From Cenococcum geophilum 1.58 (lineage: Eukaryota; Ascomycota; Dothideomycetes; Gloniales; Gloniaceae): 64,000 nucleotides of DNA. Of this stretch, positions 1 to 11,436 are shown one piece after another (position 1 is the stretch's first letter; each line of letters begins with the position of its first letter). The stretch is from contig KV748181.1 in the NCBI GenBank assembly GCA_001692895.1, forward strand, positions 2,051,640 to 2,115,639. The letters run 5' to 3'. Both the position numbers and the translations under genes were made by a program. The notes under the pieces are model-generated. The model saw only the letters and a program-made list of their open reading frames with translations. It was not told the origin of the DNA and ran no database searches.

Positions 1-340
1 TCTTAAAAAGTAAAGGGATACTATAAGCCTCTTTTAGAGCTCTCTACAAATACAACTAAAAAATGTTATAATAGTAAGGATTAGAAAAGGCCTTAGTAGA
101 CACTAAGAACTAGATATAGCTATAATATATACTAAATACCGTTCTATAGAGAGGATAATTGCTAGCTACCTTATATTAAGCGACTTAACTCTAAAGAATA
201 AGCTATATAGATGTATTTGTATAAGAATTAATTAATATAACTGGCTTTATATTTCTAATTACGACGATTTTAATGCATTGATCTGATTGGCTGGTTCCTT
301 ATCGATAACGTGTGCACGAATTTCAGCGGGTTAAGGGATA
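1..340 (+). mobile_element. 3' end of a RIP-degraded piggyBac element
   Basis: In the second frame, bases 1 to about 190 give a stop-ridden peptide that aligns with the C-terminus of the intact transposase encoded at 17103-19074: KPLLELSTNTTKK here against KPLMELSINTIKK there, followed by matching KRP and LRTR/PRTR stretches. The right terminus (299-340) reads TTATCGATAACG, then CAGCGGGTTAAGGGATA. The same end occurs at 16046 and 33480. The rest of the element lies off the left edge. The interior is AT-rich and CpA-poor, as expected after RIP. It belongs to the same family as the other three piggyBac-type elements in the window. Confidence 0.75.
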
Positions 341-619
341 ACACTAAAGGTGTAGACCATGAAACGCTGTAGGATGATGGAACGGATGCATTCTATATCT
401 GTGCCCTGTAGTTTCGTGTTTCTGACCAATTAGGAGTCTGATTATCTTTAAAGTTAAATTGTTAAAATACGCTGAACCAATTAATTTAATAGGGTTTGGG
501 CTGTTTGCATGGTCTTCGAGGAGGCAAGATTCTGTCCTAACCTCATTATTCGCCAATCTCAACGATCTTGAGTTCATCGTTCCATACTCGTGTCCTACAA
601 AATTTAGCTCTCCGTCATT

Positions 620-1020
620 GCATCATGGCCTCCGGCAAGGTGGCACCGCGGCGAAATCCAAAGACGTATCCAACATTATCCCATGCATAGCTGAGATTCT
701 TGATCCCGGGCGAGGCTCGTGTGCCATAAATTTCCCTGCATTAGGGCCTCTAATTGATCTGCTGTGAGCAGAATGAAACTCTCAGCATACCATCCTTCAG
801 CCGTCCGCCTTGCCCATCGGCTCGACGCCACCCAATCGCCCTCGAGAATTACGCTCCGCATTACTAACCTCATCGGTGCATTGAGTGCCTTTCCAACTCA
901 ACCATAGCTCTCCCGTAGGAACTGCTCCTTGAATGTGTACCGATCGGCCAGTGGGCGATTTTCTCCCATAACGGTCTAGACGACGTCGTCGGCAGCGTTA
1001 GCATAGAAGGCTGCGCCGTC
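620..1020 (-). pseudogene. Relic of an NTF2/SnoaL-like small protein
   Basis: The minus strand between about 1018 and 700 translates to a peptide with ADDVV, TVMGENRPLADRYTFKEQFL, VGKALNAPMRLVMRSVIL and GDWVA in order. This is the strand pattern of SnoaL-like (NTF2-fold) small proteins. Family members continue with a YxWxxRF-type segment; a shifted frame gives YAWDNVGYVFGF at about 640-675. Two in-frame stops and the frame change make it non-functional as read. It sits between the piggyBac remnant and the LINE and has near-normal base composition, so it is probably unique host sequence. The fold assignment is from memory of the family pattern and is moderate at best. Confidence 0.45.
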
Positions 1021-1435
1021 ACCCCGTAAGCAGGTGTGAGAAAAAGCTCATAATGTGAGGTTTAGTCAGCTTGTGCGCAGCCATTTAGGACGAGACAGAG
1101 ATGAAGTGGTGTGAAGCGATGGTTATTGGAAGGATCGTGATGGCACAGGTACCACGCGGCAGCCGTTGAGCTGGAATGCAGACCACGGACTACAAGGCTA
1201 CAGGAACAGCTGTTGGTCCGAAGCACCGGTGCTTATTCACAGCCATCGGACACCCCATGGAAGAAATTGGGGCCGTCTAAGCAGAGACGCTTCGGAATGC
1301 GAGATTTAGACGATAATACGCAACTGGGCGCTTCGGTCACCGAGGCAGTCGAAACTCGCCGGCTTGGTATGGTACTAGAATCCCACTATTACTGAGTCCA
1401 CGCGGCCAGTTTTTGGTCCGGTATATATGCACGTA

Positions 1436-4400
1436 CGTATGTATGTATGTATGTATATTCTATTATGGCCATACACTATCTAGGGTATAGGCCGTTACAG
1501 AGCGCTAACTAAATACTTCCTGCTATTAATATACTTGCTCTAGTTCAGAAGCTAACTATAAGAACTATATATCTATTACCTAACGCCATACTTAACTAAG
1601 GAATAAATAAAGGAAAGTAATATGTTACTATTAAAGAAAGTTAGAGTTTAGAGGTAAGCCTAAGTAAGTAGTTTTTAATGCCTTATATCCGCAGGGCTAT
1701 TCTAGCGTTGTACGCTTCTTAATTAGCGACGCACTAGTGGAGGTATATATAGAGGAGGCTCGCGGTATATTTAGTTAGATGATTGGAGGAAGAATTCTTA
1801 AGAGTTTTTGCTTATTAATGTCGGCTTCTATACTCTCTGTATCTTATATACTTAGGTATAAACGTCCAATCTCCTTTATAAATTTAATTATAGCTTTAAC
1901 TACGCTAATATCTGGCTTCTAGCGCTTAATTAGGCCGTTAATATTCCTGCCTCCTTTTTGTCTGCGTAAGTAGCCTCCTAATATATATAATAGATCCCTA
2001 AATTAATCTCTATATTGCTCTCTTAGTTTAATCCTCTACTACACCTACCTCCTATAAGAGAAGAGGAAGTGCTATATTAACTCTATAAGCCCGTAGTTAT
2101 ATAACACCGTCTCTAATATATTAATTTTGTGGAGATATTCCTTTAGAAATAACTTGCTGGTCCGTAGCTGCGTAAAAATAACAGCTTCTAAGCTAATTAG
2201 CTACTAGTATAATCCTATAGCCTTTCCAAGGTAGAGTGCTGTATTAATCTTCCTTATAAACTTGCCTGTATTAGATCTTCCTAATAAAAGCGGTCTTATT
2301 ATTATCTTAGCTTTTTTTAATGCTTACGTTATAAGGTACTATAGGAGGCCGTCTCTTTATAGTAGCTCCTCGCTCTCTAGTCTTATTACTACTTTAGTAA
2401 GCTTATTAGCCTTCTTATTTCCTATAAATCCTAAATAGCCTAGAATCTAGTATAGCGTAATATTATTTAGCTAAAGCTTTTTTAAGATCTTTGCGACTAT
2501 TTCCTAGTAGGCTCTAGCCCTCTAGCTCTATACTAATAGTAACGCTAATTATAAGTTGGAGAATATTCTTATACTAGATATAGGTATTGGAAAACCTACT
2601 TAGTTAATAGCCGTATATATAGGGTCCTACGGCTAGTTAGCTGCCTTGCTAATTGCTAGAAGCTCTATAAGGTAGGCGTCGGCCTAATTAGAGCTTACTA
2701 CCGTTTTTAAAAGCGTTGCTTTAGATAGTGTAGTATATATACTAACTCCTGCCCTACTATTGCGCACTAATATATTAACGTATATATCAACCTGCCCTAG
2801 CTTATAGTCTTTAATAATAGCTTAAGTATAATCTTTGTCCTTATATATTACCATATTAGGCTTAGCCACCCACGGCGGGCATATATATAGTTTAACCTCT
2901 AGCACCCCATTTACCTGGATATCCTTATATATCTCTACTATCCTCTAGAGCGGCGATTAGTGCTGTTTATAGAGCCTCTATCTTCGAATTATCTAATAAG
3001 GATATAATTTGCCTAGTTTATAGATTAATACCTAGAACGCGATAGCCTGGTTATGCAGCCTTTGCTTAAAAGGGAGTAAGCTAGCTTCTACTTCCGCTAT
3101 TAGCAGGGCGATAGAGCGGAACCCCTTAATAATAGCTTATGCTGTAATCCTCTACGCCTACTAAAGGAGCTATATTAACTCTTATATCACAAGCGGGTAC
3201 TATATTGGCGACGCGTAGTCTACTACTGGTAGGACTAAGCTCTTAGCTAGCTGCTTAACGCTTTTAGACTATAGTCCCTTTAATCTGCGTAACGCTAGCG
3301 CTACCTTAGTAGCTTTGCCTACCTTATTTACTAAGTGCGCCTTAAACTATAGCTCCTTATTAAGGATTACCCTAAGGATTTTAACTTCCTAAGTTAGGGG
3401 GATCCCTTTTCCTTTAAATTAGAGTAGTGTGGTAGTATCCCTACCTACTTCTTTATATCTAGTAAGGTAGATAAATAACGTTTTCTTTACTTTAAATTAG
3501 GCTCTATTAGTCCTCTCCCATTTCTTAAGTATCGGTATAATCTTGCCTTAGATAATCTATGTGTTTTCCTCCGCTATAGGGCCTATAACCTATACCGAGT
3601 AGTTATTAATAAAGGCTATAGAGCTGCCATTTTTGGGTATGCTTTATATAAAATCCGCGTTAAAGAATAGAAAGAGTATTAGGGCTAGTGCTAATCTCTA
3701 CGGGAGACCTACCTGCGGGAGCGCCTATACCTCTAATATATATCTATTAACTAGGATATAGGCTTAACGGTTTATATAAAAGTCTTACACCTATTATATA
3801 ATCGTCTNAGGTATCTANNNCTNCCGTAATCTNCTAATTTCNGGCTCTATNGCNATATTATTATACGCACCCTTAATATTAAATAATACTAGAGATAGCG
3901 TCTTTTTTCCTTTCTATGCTCTAAATACGTCCTTATAGAGATATAATAGCGTATATATTATTGACCTTTACTTCCTAGCTCCGAAGTGCGTCTTAGGTAG
4001 TAGGCTATATTCCTCTACTAGGTATACTATCCTCTCCGCTACTAGTAATTTAAGTACTTTTCCTAGCGTTGGGAGGAGGGAGATTGGCCTATAGTTATTT
4101 GCTACCATATAGTCCCCCCACTTCGGCTTCTATAGCGGTATAATCTTTACTACCTTCTATTTCTGGGGTATCTTTCCTGTCTTAAGTAATTTGGTAAAGA
4201 GAGTAGTAATCTTACTACTTAGTATAGGCCACAGCTCTTGCTATACCCTAGCTAGTAGGCCGTCCCTTCTAGGAGCCTTATCTGAGCTAGCCCTAAATAC
4301 AGCTGCCTCGACCTTATATTTGGCGATAGGTTTTTACGGTAATTAGTTGTAGCTAGTTATAGCTTCCTCCTCTTATTCGCACGGCGGCGGGACTAAAAAG

Positions 4401-7137
4401 AATGCCTGGAGTAGTTTTCTTGTAATATTATGGTTCTCTATAATAACTTCTCCCTATTCTTTATCCTTCTTAATTAGCGGTATTCTAGCAAACGCGGATA
4501 TAGCCTACGGATTAAGGTATTTTGACGCTTTCTATATATTGTTACTATTATTAAGGAATTTGTCTTAATAGAGCTTCCTATATTGCTAAATAGTCCTATA
4601 GAAGAGCTTCTTTGCTCTTGCTACGATATTACGTAGCTTAGGGTTGTCCCTTTCTTGCCTCCGTATCGCGCTATTTCTATTCCTCTAGTATATATATAAC
4701 TTCTTTAGCGTTATAAGGTCTTCGTTCTACTATTTTTTTATATATAGTAATGGTCTAGCCTGTTAGCAGTATACTTTAAGGGCTTTATTAACCTACCTAT
4801 TAAGGCAGTTAACTATTTTATCTATATCTTCTATAGGGAATCCTATCTCTTTCTATTACTTTACGTCTTCTTATATTTTATCCCAGTTTATATTCTTAAT
4901 AAGCAGCCTCTCCTAGCTCTCCTATATGCCTATATTAACTTAGAAGCTAGTATAGATAGCTTTATAGTTTAATCCGTACTTATACTCCTAAATGGCGTAC
5001 TTTACTAGTTTATTTGCTAGGCCTGGGGTTATAAGTATAAGGTTGATTATTAATATTCGCCCTACGTTACTTTTAAACGTAGGTATTCCTATTAAAAGTA
5101 GGCTCTAGAGTAACCGGTCCGCCATAAAGTTAATAATTAGTGCGCTTTCTTTTTACGTTAATATGGTACTAATATAACTTCCTCCCTATAGCGGATTATA
5201 CTGATTAAAGTTACCTATAATTACTACCTTGGTATATAGGTCGCGTAATAGTTTACCCTAGATTAGCCTATTAATTATCTCTAGTCTACTAGAGAGCTCC
5301 TCTAGGTTCTCTTCCTTAGTTCTTTTTAAATATCTATCTAGAATATATACCGATATAATTATAAGTCTCCTTTAGCCAATATGCGTTACCACCGCCGTAA
5401 TGTCTACTAAATTTACCTACAGCTATATAGCTGCCAGCTCTTTAAATGCCTAGATATATGACCTAATTAGGGAATACCGCTGCTGCCTGCCTATTAGGAC
5501 GAACCTTATCTACTAGGGATTTAAGCTAGCTAGCATTACTTCCTTATTTAAGAGAAAGTAGTAAGGCTTCTGGCCTAGAATAAAGTGGAAGTTCGCTAGC
5601 GCTTTGTTATTATATAGTATATGCTACGCCTCCCTATACTTCTTTATATTCGCCTAAAGGATCTAGAGTTCTCTATTTATAGCGCTATTATATAAGAATC
5701 CTGTCTATCTCTTTCCTATATATTAGGTATTTATAGTATAAGGCTTAATAAGGACCCTAGCAGTTTACGTAGTGTAGATTTACCGTCTTATACTAGAGAT
5801 GGCCTTCCCGCCTATACATTTCATATATATTAGGTCGTGTGTAGTCTCTAGCCCTATATCTAAACCTTCTGCATTTATAGCATGCTATAGGGGTACGTCG
5901 CTCCTTAAATAGTGATATAATAATCGCGCCTCCCCTAAATAATATATTGTTTAACGTGAGCAGCTTCTCTACATCCTCCTTTGTTACCACTTTAATAATC
6001 ACTAACACGTGCTAGCCGCGCGGCCTTGGTTGTCCTAGCCATCTTATTATATATACCTCTACCCCATTCTCTACCCTAAAGCGCTCTATAGCTGACTTAC
6101 TTACTTTTCCGCTGTTAATGTCTATTGCTAAAGGTACTTTAACCTAGTCCGCCTTAACCATATACTACTTAGGTCCGATAAGCCTTGCCCTAGGGATATA
6201 CGGTTTAAGCCATTAAGCAGTCGTCTGCCTAAATATAGCTTTTTTATTTTTTTCTACCGAGAATCTAATAATGCTCGCGCTATCGCTTATTCGCTATACG
6301 CGGAAGTCCTTAAGTATAGCTCCCGTAAGCCCCTTAATATCCTTTATACCTTACATAATAGTTTGCTTTACTACTTTAGTAGTAGCTACCCTTTTTATTG
6401 CCTTTAAACCCGTTTGGCTAACGTCTATTACTAGCTGTTAATTAGGTTCCTTAGGGTTCCTAGCGCTTGTTATTTATAGTAAGGTTATCTCTAACTCTAC
6501 TATGCCTCTACTGGCCGCTACTAATACCTATAATTATATTAGAGCTAAGGGAGTATTTAGTTACGCTTATAAGGACTAGATAGCCTTTTAAAGTTTAGCG
6601 TTTTGCTTTTTAAGGCTTTACTATTCCGATTTAATATCTATAAGGCCATTTTTAATGCTCTTAATAATGCTATTCTAGTTTGTGATAATATTGCTCTACT
6701 ATACTATAGTTTCTTTAAGGCTTTTAATAAGTTAATAAAATTTATTATAATTAATACCTCCTCCTTTACGTTTAGGTAAGGTAGAGACTCTTACTATAGG
6801 GAATAGAGGCAGTATATGCTATATAGCTTATAGTTTGGTTTATAGTGCGGTTGTCTACTATTTAAACTATACTAATATTTAGGCTCGTGTCCTTAGCGAC
6901 TGCTAGGCCTCTTACACCTTTACGTTTGGTTTCTTTATACGTCTTAATGGAGCTGCTAGCGGGTCTAGAGGTGGTGTTGCTAATACGCGTTTAGGGGTTA
7001 AAGCAGCTATTAGGGCTTTAGGGCTTCGTTTGGTGGGCCGTAGGGGCCGCCTTATAGCGGGAACTAGCTAAATAAAAGACTAGGATTTAATTAAAAGAAT
7101 GTCTGAGATAAATATCCTCCTCTTTTAAAAGTTTTTC
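1436..7137 (-). mobile_element. Full-length Tad-like non-LTR retrotransposon (LINE), copy A
   Basis: This 5.7-kb element runs right to left. Reading the minus strand, an ORF1 (gag-like) region ends in a CCHC zinc-knuckle stretch (about 5800-5900; CYKCRRF...MYRREGHL). ORF2 follows with an AP-endonuclease motif (VVIIGNFN, about 5205-5230), a reverse transcriptase region (about 4300-3400) and an RNase H region (about 2700-2300). The 3' tail is a short CATA tandem (about 1436-1455), not poly-A. An 11-bp direct repeat, ATATGCACGTA, flanks it at 1425-1435 and 7138-7148. Stops saturate all frames and CpA is scarce: RIP has killed it. Several ambiguous bases (N) lie at 3788-3852. It matches copy B in length (5702 against 5718 bp) and order. 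Confidence 0.85.
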
Positions 7138-7149
7138 ATATGCACGTAT

Positions 7150-7196
7150 AAGGGTATGGCCGGAGCGGGTCAGCCGCCCTCCCTGCTAGCGTGATT
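7150..7196 (-). repeat. 47-bp GC-rich block preceding a LINE 5' end (copy A)
   Basis: On the minus strand this reads AATCACGCTAGCAGGGAGGG, then a variable middle, then GGCCATACCCTT. It ends one base outside the LINE's 5' target duplication. An equal-length copy precedes LINE copy B (19361-19407), and a 42-bp version precedes the MITE at 33333. What it is remains unknown. Confidence 0.7.
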
Positions 7197-7200
7197 ATTT

Positions 7201-8121
7201 GTTTACTTCCTATAAGATCTAATATAGTACAAGTAGTGGCAAATATTTAAGCTTATTGGATTGTAAGCTGTATTACTAATAGAGAGGATTTTAGAAGCTT
7301 CTCCTAGAGTAGTAGTAAATTGGCTAACTATATATTTATATATTCCCCTAAACCCCTCTATAAAATAGAGATTTAAAGAAGATATATTAATAATAGATTT
7401 AATTTACCGTCTGACCCGGTCCCTCTAATGGGTCCACGTAGACTAATTCCTATAGTAAAAACTCAATATATATACTAAGAAAAACCCATTTTTGGGTAAA
7501 TAAAAAACCCCCAAGGGAAACGTGAGAGGTAATACTTTTAGATAGTATTTGTACTATATTAATGGGGGGAAAAACACCGTTAGGTTACTGCTTAGAGACC
7601 CCTAAGGAAGGTATCTTAAATGCCTATCTTGCCCTGTCTGCCTTTTAAACCACTTTCCCTATCTGTTATTGCCTATGTGGAATTATATACCTACCTTCCC
7701 CCTACTCCGCCCTGTATATATATACGTATACTACTTATAGCTTCCCTACTTATAGTATAATCTAATCTTATTATTATACCTTCTAGTATAATCTACTGCC
7801 CTTCTATATAATGCATTTATATCCAGTCCTATATAACCTTTTTTTAAAACTAAAACAATAGGATAGTAATTGGTGCTAGGTGTTTTCTCCTAGGGCCCTA
7901 ACCTAGGTCCTTTATAATATAAAGGAGGATATATACCGCGTGCGGTAAGTTTAAGCTGTTAGGTAATAATAAAGGCAGGTAGATAAGAGGCCTTAAAAGG
8001 CAATAAACGAGAGGCTTTTAGAAGGTGGGTAGATAAAGAGGCTTATTGCGGGCTTTAGCCTATAAGGGTATGTATATACTATATAGGGTCGTACAGCATA
8101 GCGTGCCATACTATATAGAAG
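7201..8121. other. AT-rich, RIP-like stretch without a recognisable element
   Basis: About 0.9 kb between LINE copy A and the hAT element. It is AT-rich with TpA excess and short GC-richer patches, for example GTCTGACCCGG at about 7410. No protein similarity, terminal repeat or open frame could be recognised. It is probably decayed transposon or non-coding DNA. Confidence 0.5.
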
Positions 8122-8129
8122 GAGGACGC

Positions 8130-11100
8130 CAGAGGTCTTAATAATTATTAAGTTAGTTATCTAATAATCGAAATCGAAATTAAAGGCCTTGATTAGTTAT
8201 ATAGATTATATAGATTATATAAATATATATAAGGGAGTAGGCGGAGGAGGAAGTTGTAATATAGCCTTAGTAACGATCGATAGTTATCGGCAGCTATATC
8301 CGTGCAAGCGCCAAGAGGCCAAAATTTTGCTGTAGCCCCTAATAAAATCTGCCTGATACGTGATACTTAGTTATAGCGCACGATACTCCTATTACGACGT
8401 CTAGTTATATTACTTCCTTTTAGTTAACACCAAGCTTCTATTATTAACATTAACACTAGCTATAACTCCCCTACCGTTCCCCCGTACCCGTAGCTAAAAG
8501 AAATAGTAAAAAGAAGAAGAAGAAGAAGTAGACGAAGTTTCCGCCCTTAGCGAGTACGATTTATACGAGTTTAATAACGTAACGGCTGCCAGCGAGGACC
8601 CTTATTACTAAATTAAAATTCCTTAACTAAAACGGAAGAGAGAACGCGAGGATAAAGTTCTTTGGTTGTACACCCTTAATAAACCTCTAAAAGGCTAATT
8701 AGAATATAGCAATTTAAACTAGGAGCTTTTCTACTATAAGCGCTGCTAAAAATAGTATTTAAGCCTTATATTTACTTGCGCCCACCTAAAGAATAAACAC
8801 AGTATAAAAATCCCCCTTAAGACGTCTAAAGTTAATAAAGCAACAAAATCTACTATTAGCGCCTTATTTAATAAACAGAAGGAGATAACTGCTAGTAAAA
8901 TAGACTCTAAAGTTAATAAGATCCTATAAGATTTGGTAAATAAGGCCGACTTTATAAACGCCCTTTATTACCTTATAGTTACGCGCAATCTTCCTTATAC
9001 AATTATTAAGTAGCTAGAGTTTAGAGCCTTCCTTTATATTTACAATTATATAGTTAACGACCTCCTCTATAGATCTGCCAACTCGGTGCCATTACTTATT
9101 AGTAAGACATTTATAATTTATAAGGATTTAGTTAAGAAAAGACTTAAGAAGGTAATATTAAAAGTCCATTTTATAACTAACTATTAGATAGCTTTAAATA
9201 AGTTAGCTTTCTAGGCAATAACTACTTACTTTATTAACGAAGCTAGCTACCTTTTAAAGGCGACGCTTGCTTTATAAGAGTATAAGGAGTCTTACAGTAG
9301 TAAGGAGCAGGTAGAGGTACTAATTAAGGTATTAAATGAATTTAATATTAAGGAAAGCCAGATTGGCTATATAATAGGTACATTTTATTAGTTAGCCTAG
9401 ATCTCCATCTAACTCTATTAAATGCTTACCTATTTAGCGGTAAATAGGTAATAATTACGGCAGTAATAATAAGCTCTGCCGTTTAATCCAAAAGCACTTT
9501 CCCTCCTAGTCGGCTACTTAACACCGAATTCGATATATAGGCCATATAATTAACCTCACTATTTAAGCCTTCCTTTTCTATAAAGATAAAGAAGCCGTTA
9601 AAATTGTAGTTTAGGCAGCTGAATAACTTTAACGCGAAGGGTAACTGGCAAATATCCAGTTGGAAAATGAGTATAATTAAGACAAAGCTACGTAGGCCAA
9701 ATGGTAAGAAATGGGAGCCCTTGGCAAAATCCATAATATCGCCATATGGCTAAGGCGTTTAATAGAGCGATATTAAGCCTTCCTAGCGCTTGCTAAGAAG
9801 ATGCTTTCTTATAATAATAATATAAGGTAGAACTTATGGCTTACTATGCTTAAGTTGGCTATTAAGCTTAAAAACGGTATTTACGTCTTTATTAACAAAA
9901 ACTGGGACTCTATATAGAAGAATAACCTTAGTCGCAATAAATGGGACACCGTCCGCGAGACTATTGCTATCTTAGGGCCTTTTAAGGATATAACGAAGTC
10001 CTTAGAAGGCGACTTAATGACTCTAAATAAGGTTCTGCGGAGTATGGATTTCCTTATTAAACACATTAAAAGTAAGTAGGAGGAATACGCTGCTGACACA
10101 AACCTCTTAGCGTCGCTTTTAACTATATAGTTTGCTTTTAATAAGTATTATAAGCTAACTAATAAGACTCCTACCTATACCTCTGCGCTTCTTCTTAATC
10201 TAACGCTTTAAAAGAGATATCTAGATAATTACTAGTAGGCGTTAGAGGAGCGAGATCTAGGTATAATTAAGTGAGTAATTAAGGCAGCACGGAGCCTTTG
10301 GAAGAAAGAGTATAAATATAAGCCAGTTAATAGTAAGTAAGTTTAGTAAACTAATCCAGATCTTATTAAGAACGTATATAAGAGATAGAAGTATAAAAAG
10401 CAGCTAGAGTAAGCCTCTACTAATAATAAATTTAAGCGCTTTATTACAGTAAGTTAGACCTCCCTTTTATAATACCTTCCTGCTATTCGCGATAGCTAAT
10501 ATTACTAGCTTTTAGCAGGCAACTCCTCTAGCTTTAATTGCCGACTCCTCCCTTAGCTAGTGGCTTAAGCCTTCGCAACAAAAACTCTGGCTAAGGCTCT
10601 TACGTATAGCTATTAATATCCTCTCTATACCTGCTATGTCGGCTAAATCTAAACAGGTTTTTTCTGGTGCATGTTAAACAATATCATGGCAACGCTTAAG
10701 GCTTAGAGTGGGGGTAATAGAATAAATGGAGTGCTTAAAGAGCTGGATCCGTTAAGTTGTAAAGGTAGGTAGCTTTATAACAACCAACGTGGCCGCTAAG
10801 GTATTAGGTATTAAAGGACTAGATAAGGTAGAAGGCAATACGGCTAAAAACCTAATTAAGTTGCTAGAGGCTAAATGGGAGTATAACTAATACCAGAAGT
10901 CTATCACCGACTTCCTCTTTTAGAAGTCTGGTAGGCGTAGTGGCAATTAGCAGTAAGTAGAGACTTCCGCAGGCTTTTATCCTATACTTAAGCACTCCTA
11001 CTAACCCCCCCTAGTGTATTAGGTAATATTTATATAATGGTTATAATCTATATAATATAATCGAAATCGAAGGCCTTAATTATTAGATAATTGAAATCTA

Positions 11101-11138
11101 GGTGTCGATTATAATTATATCGATTATTGAGACCCCTG
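8130..11138 (+). mobile_element. Full-length hAT DNA transposon, RIP-degraded
   Basis: Both ends are visible. The inverted terminal repeats are CAGAGGTCTTAATAAT on the left and, reverse-complemented, CAGGGGTCTCAATAAT on the right. A perfect 8-bp target duplication, GAGGACGC, flanks them at 8122-8129 and 11139-11146, as in the hAT superfamily. Inside, the plus strand gives a BED-type zinc finger (around 8720-8820; HLKNKHSI), a central transposase region (LRSMDFLIKHIK and FAFNKYYKLTNKTP segments, about 10020-10170) and the C-terminal dimerisation region (about 10600-10760; LKELDPL near its end). All frames are broken by many stops, mostly explicable as C-to-T or G-to-A. It can be a marker of RIP but not an active element. 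Confidence 0.9.
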
Positions 11139-11146
11139 GAGGACGC

Positions 11147-11436
11147 TGATTTAGATGCCGTGATTTAAGCAGGTCAACCGTATGTGAAGACGAGTTGGTC
11201 GTGTTCCTAAAGCCTTGTTGGGGCTCACCCTCCCAACAGAAACTTCTTTCTTCGCGATCACCCGTCGCAGCGCCAGCGGTGCGCAGCCGTACGGACGTCT
11301 CTGCGTTTGCTCTGGTAGTCTATTGACACGATCCTAACGGAACATCAATAGTACTGCCAGGTTCCCGGGCTCCACCGCGTGGAGGTGCAGAGGCCGATTT
11401 CATGAAGCCCAAGAAGATATATTAATAAGTAATTAC
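11147..11436. other. Spacer downstream of the NLR relic
   Basis: Normal-GC sequence between the hAT target duplication and the 3' end of the NACHT-WD40 relic. It probably includes the relic's 3' untranslated region. No further gene or repeat is visible. Confidence 0.4.

Noticed and set aside
3788-3852. Scattered N bases as a sign of a special region (also 25505-25566 and 56000)
   Set aside because: Two clusters lie in high-copy repeats and one is a single base in the SAM/PH gene; they look like assembly ambiguities.
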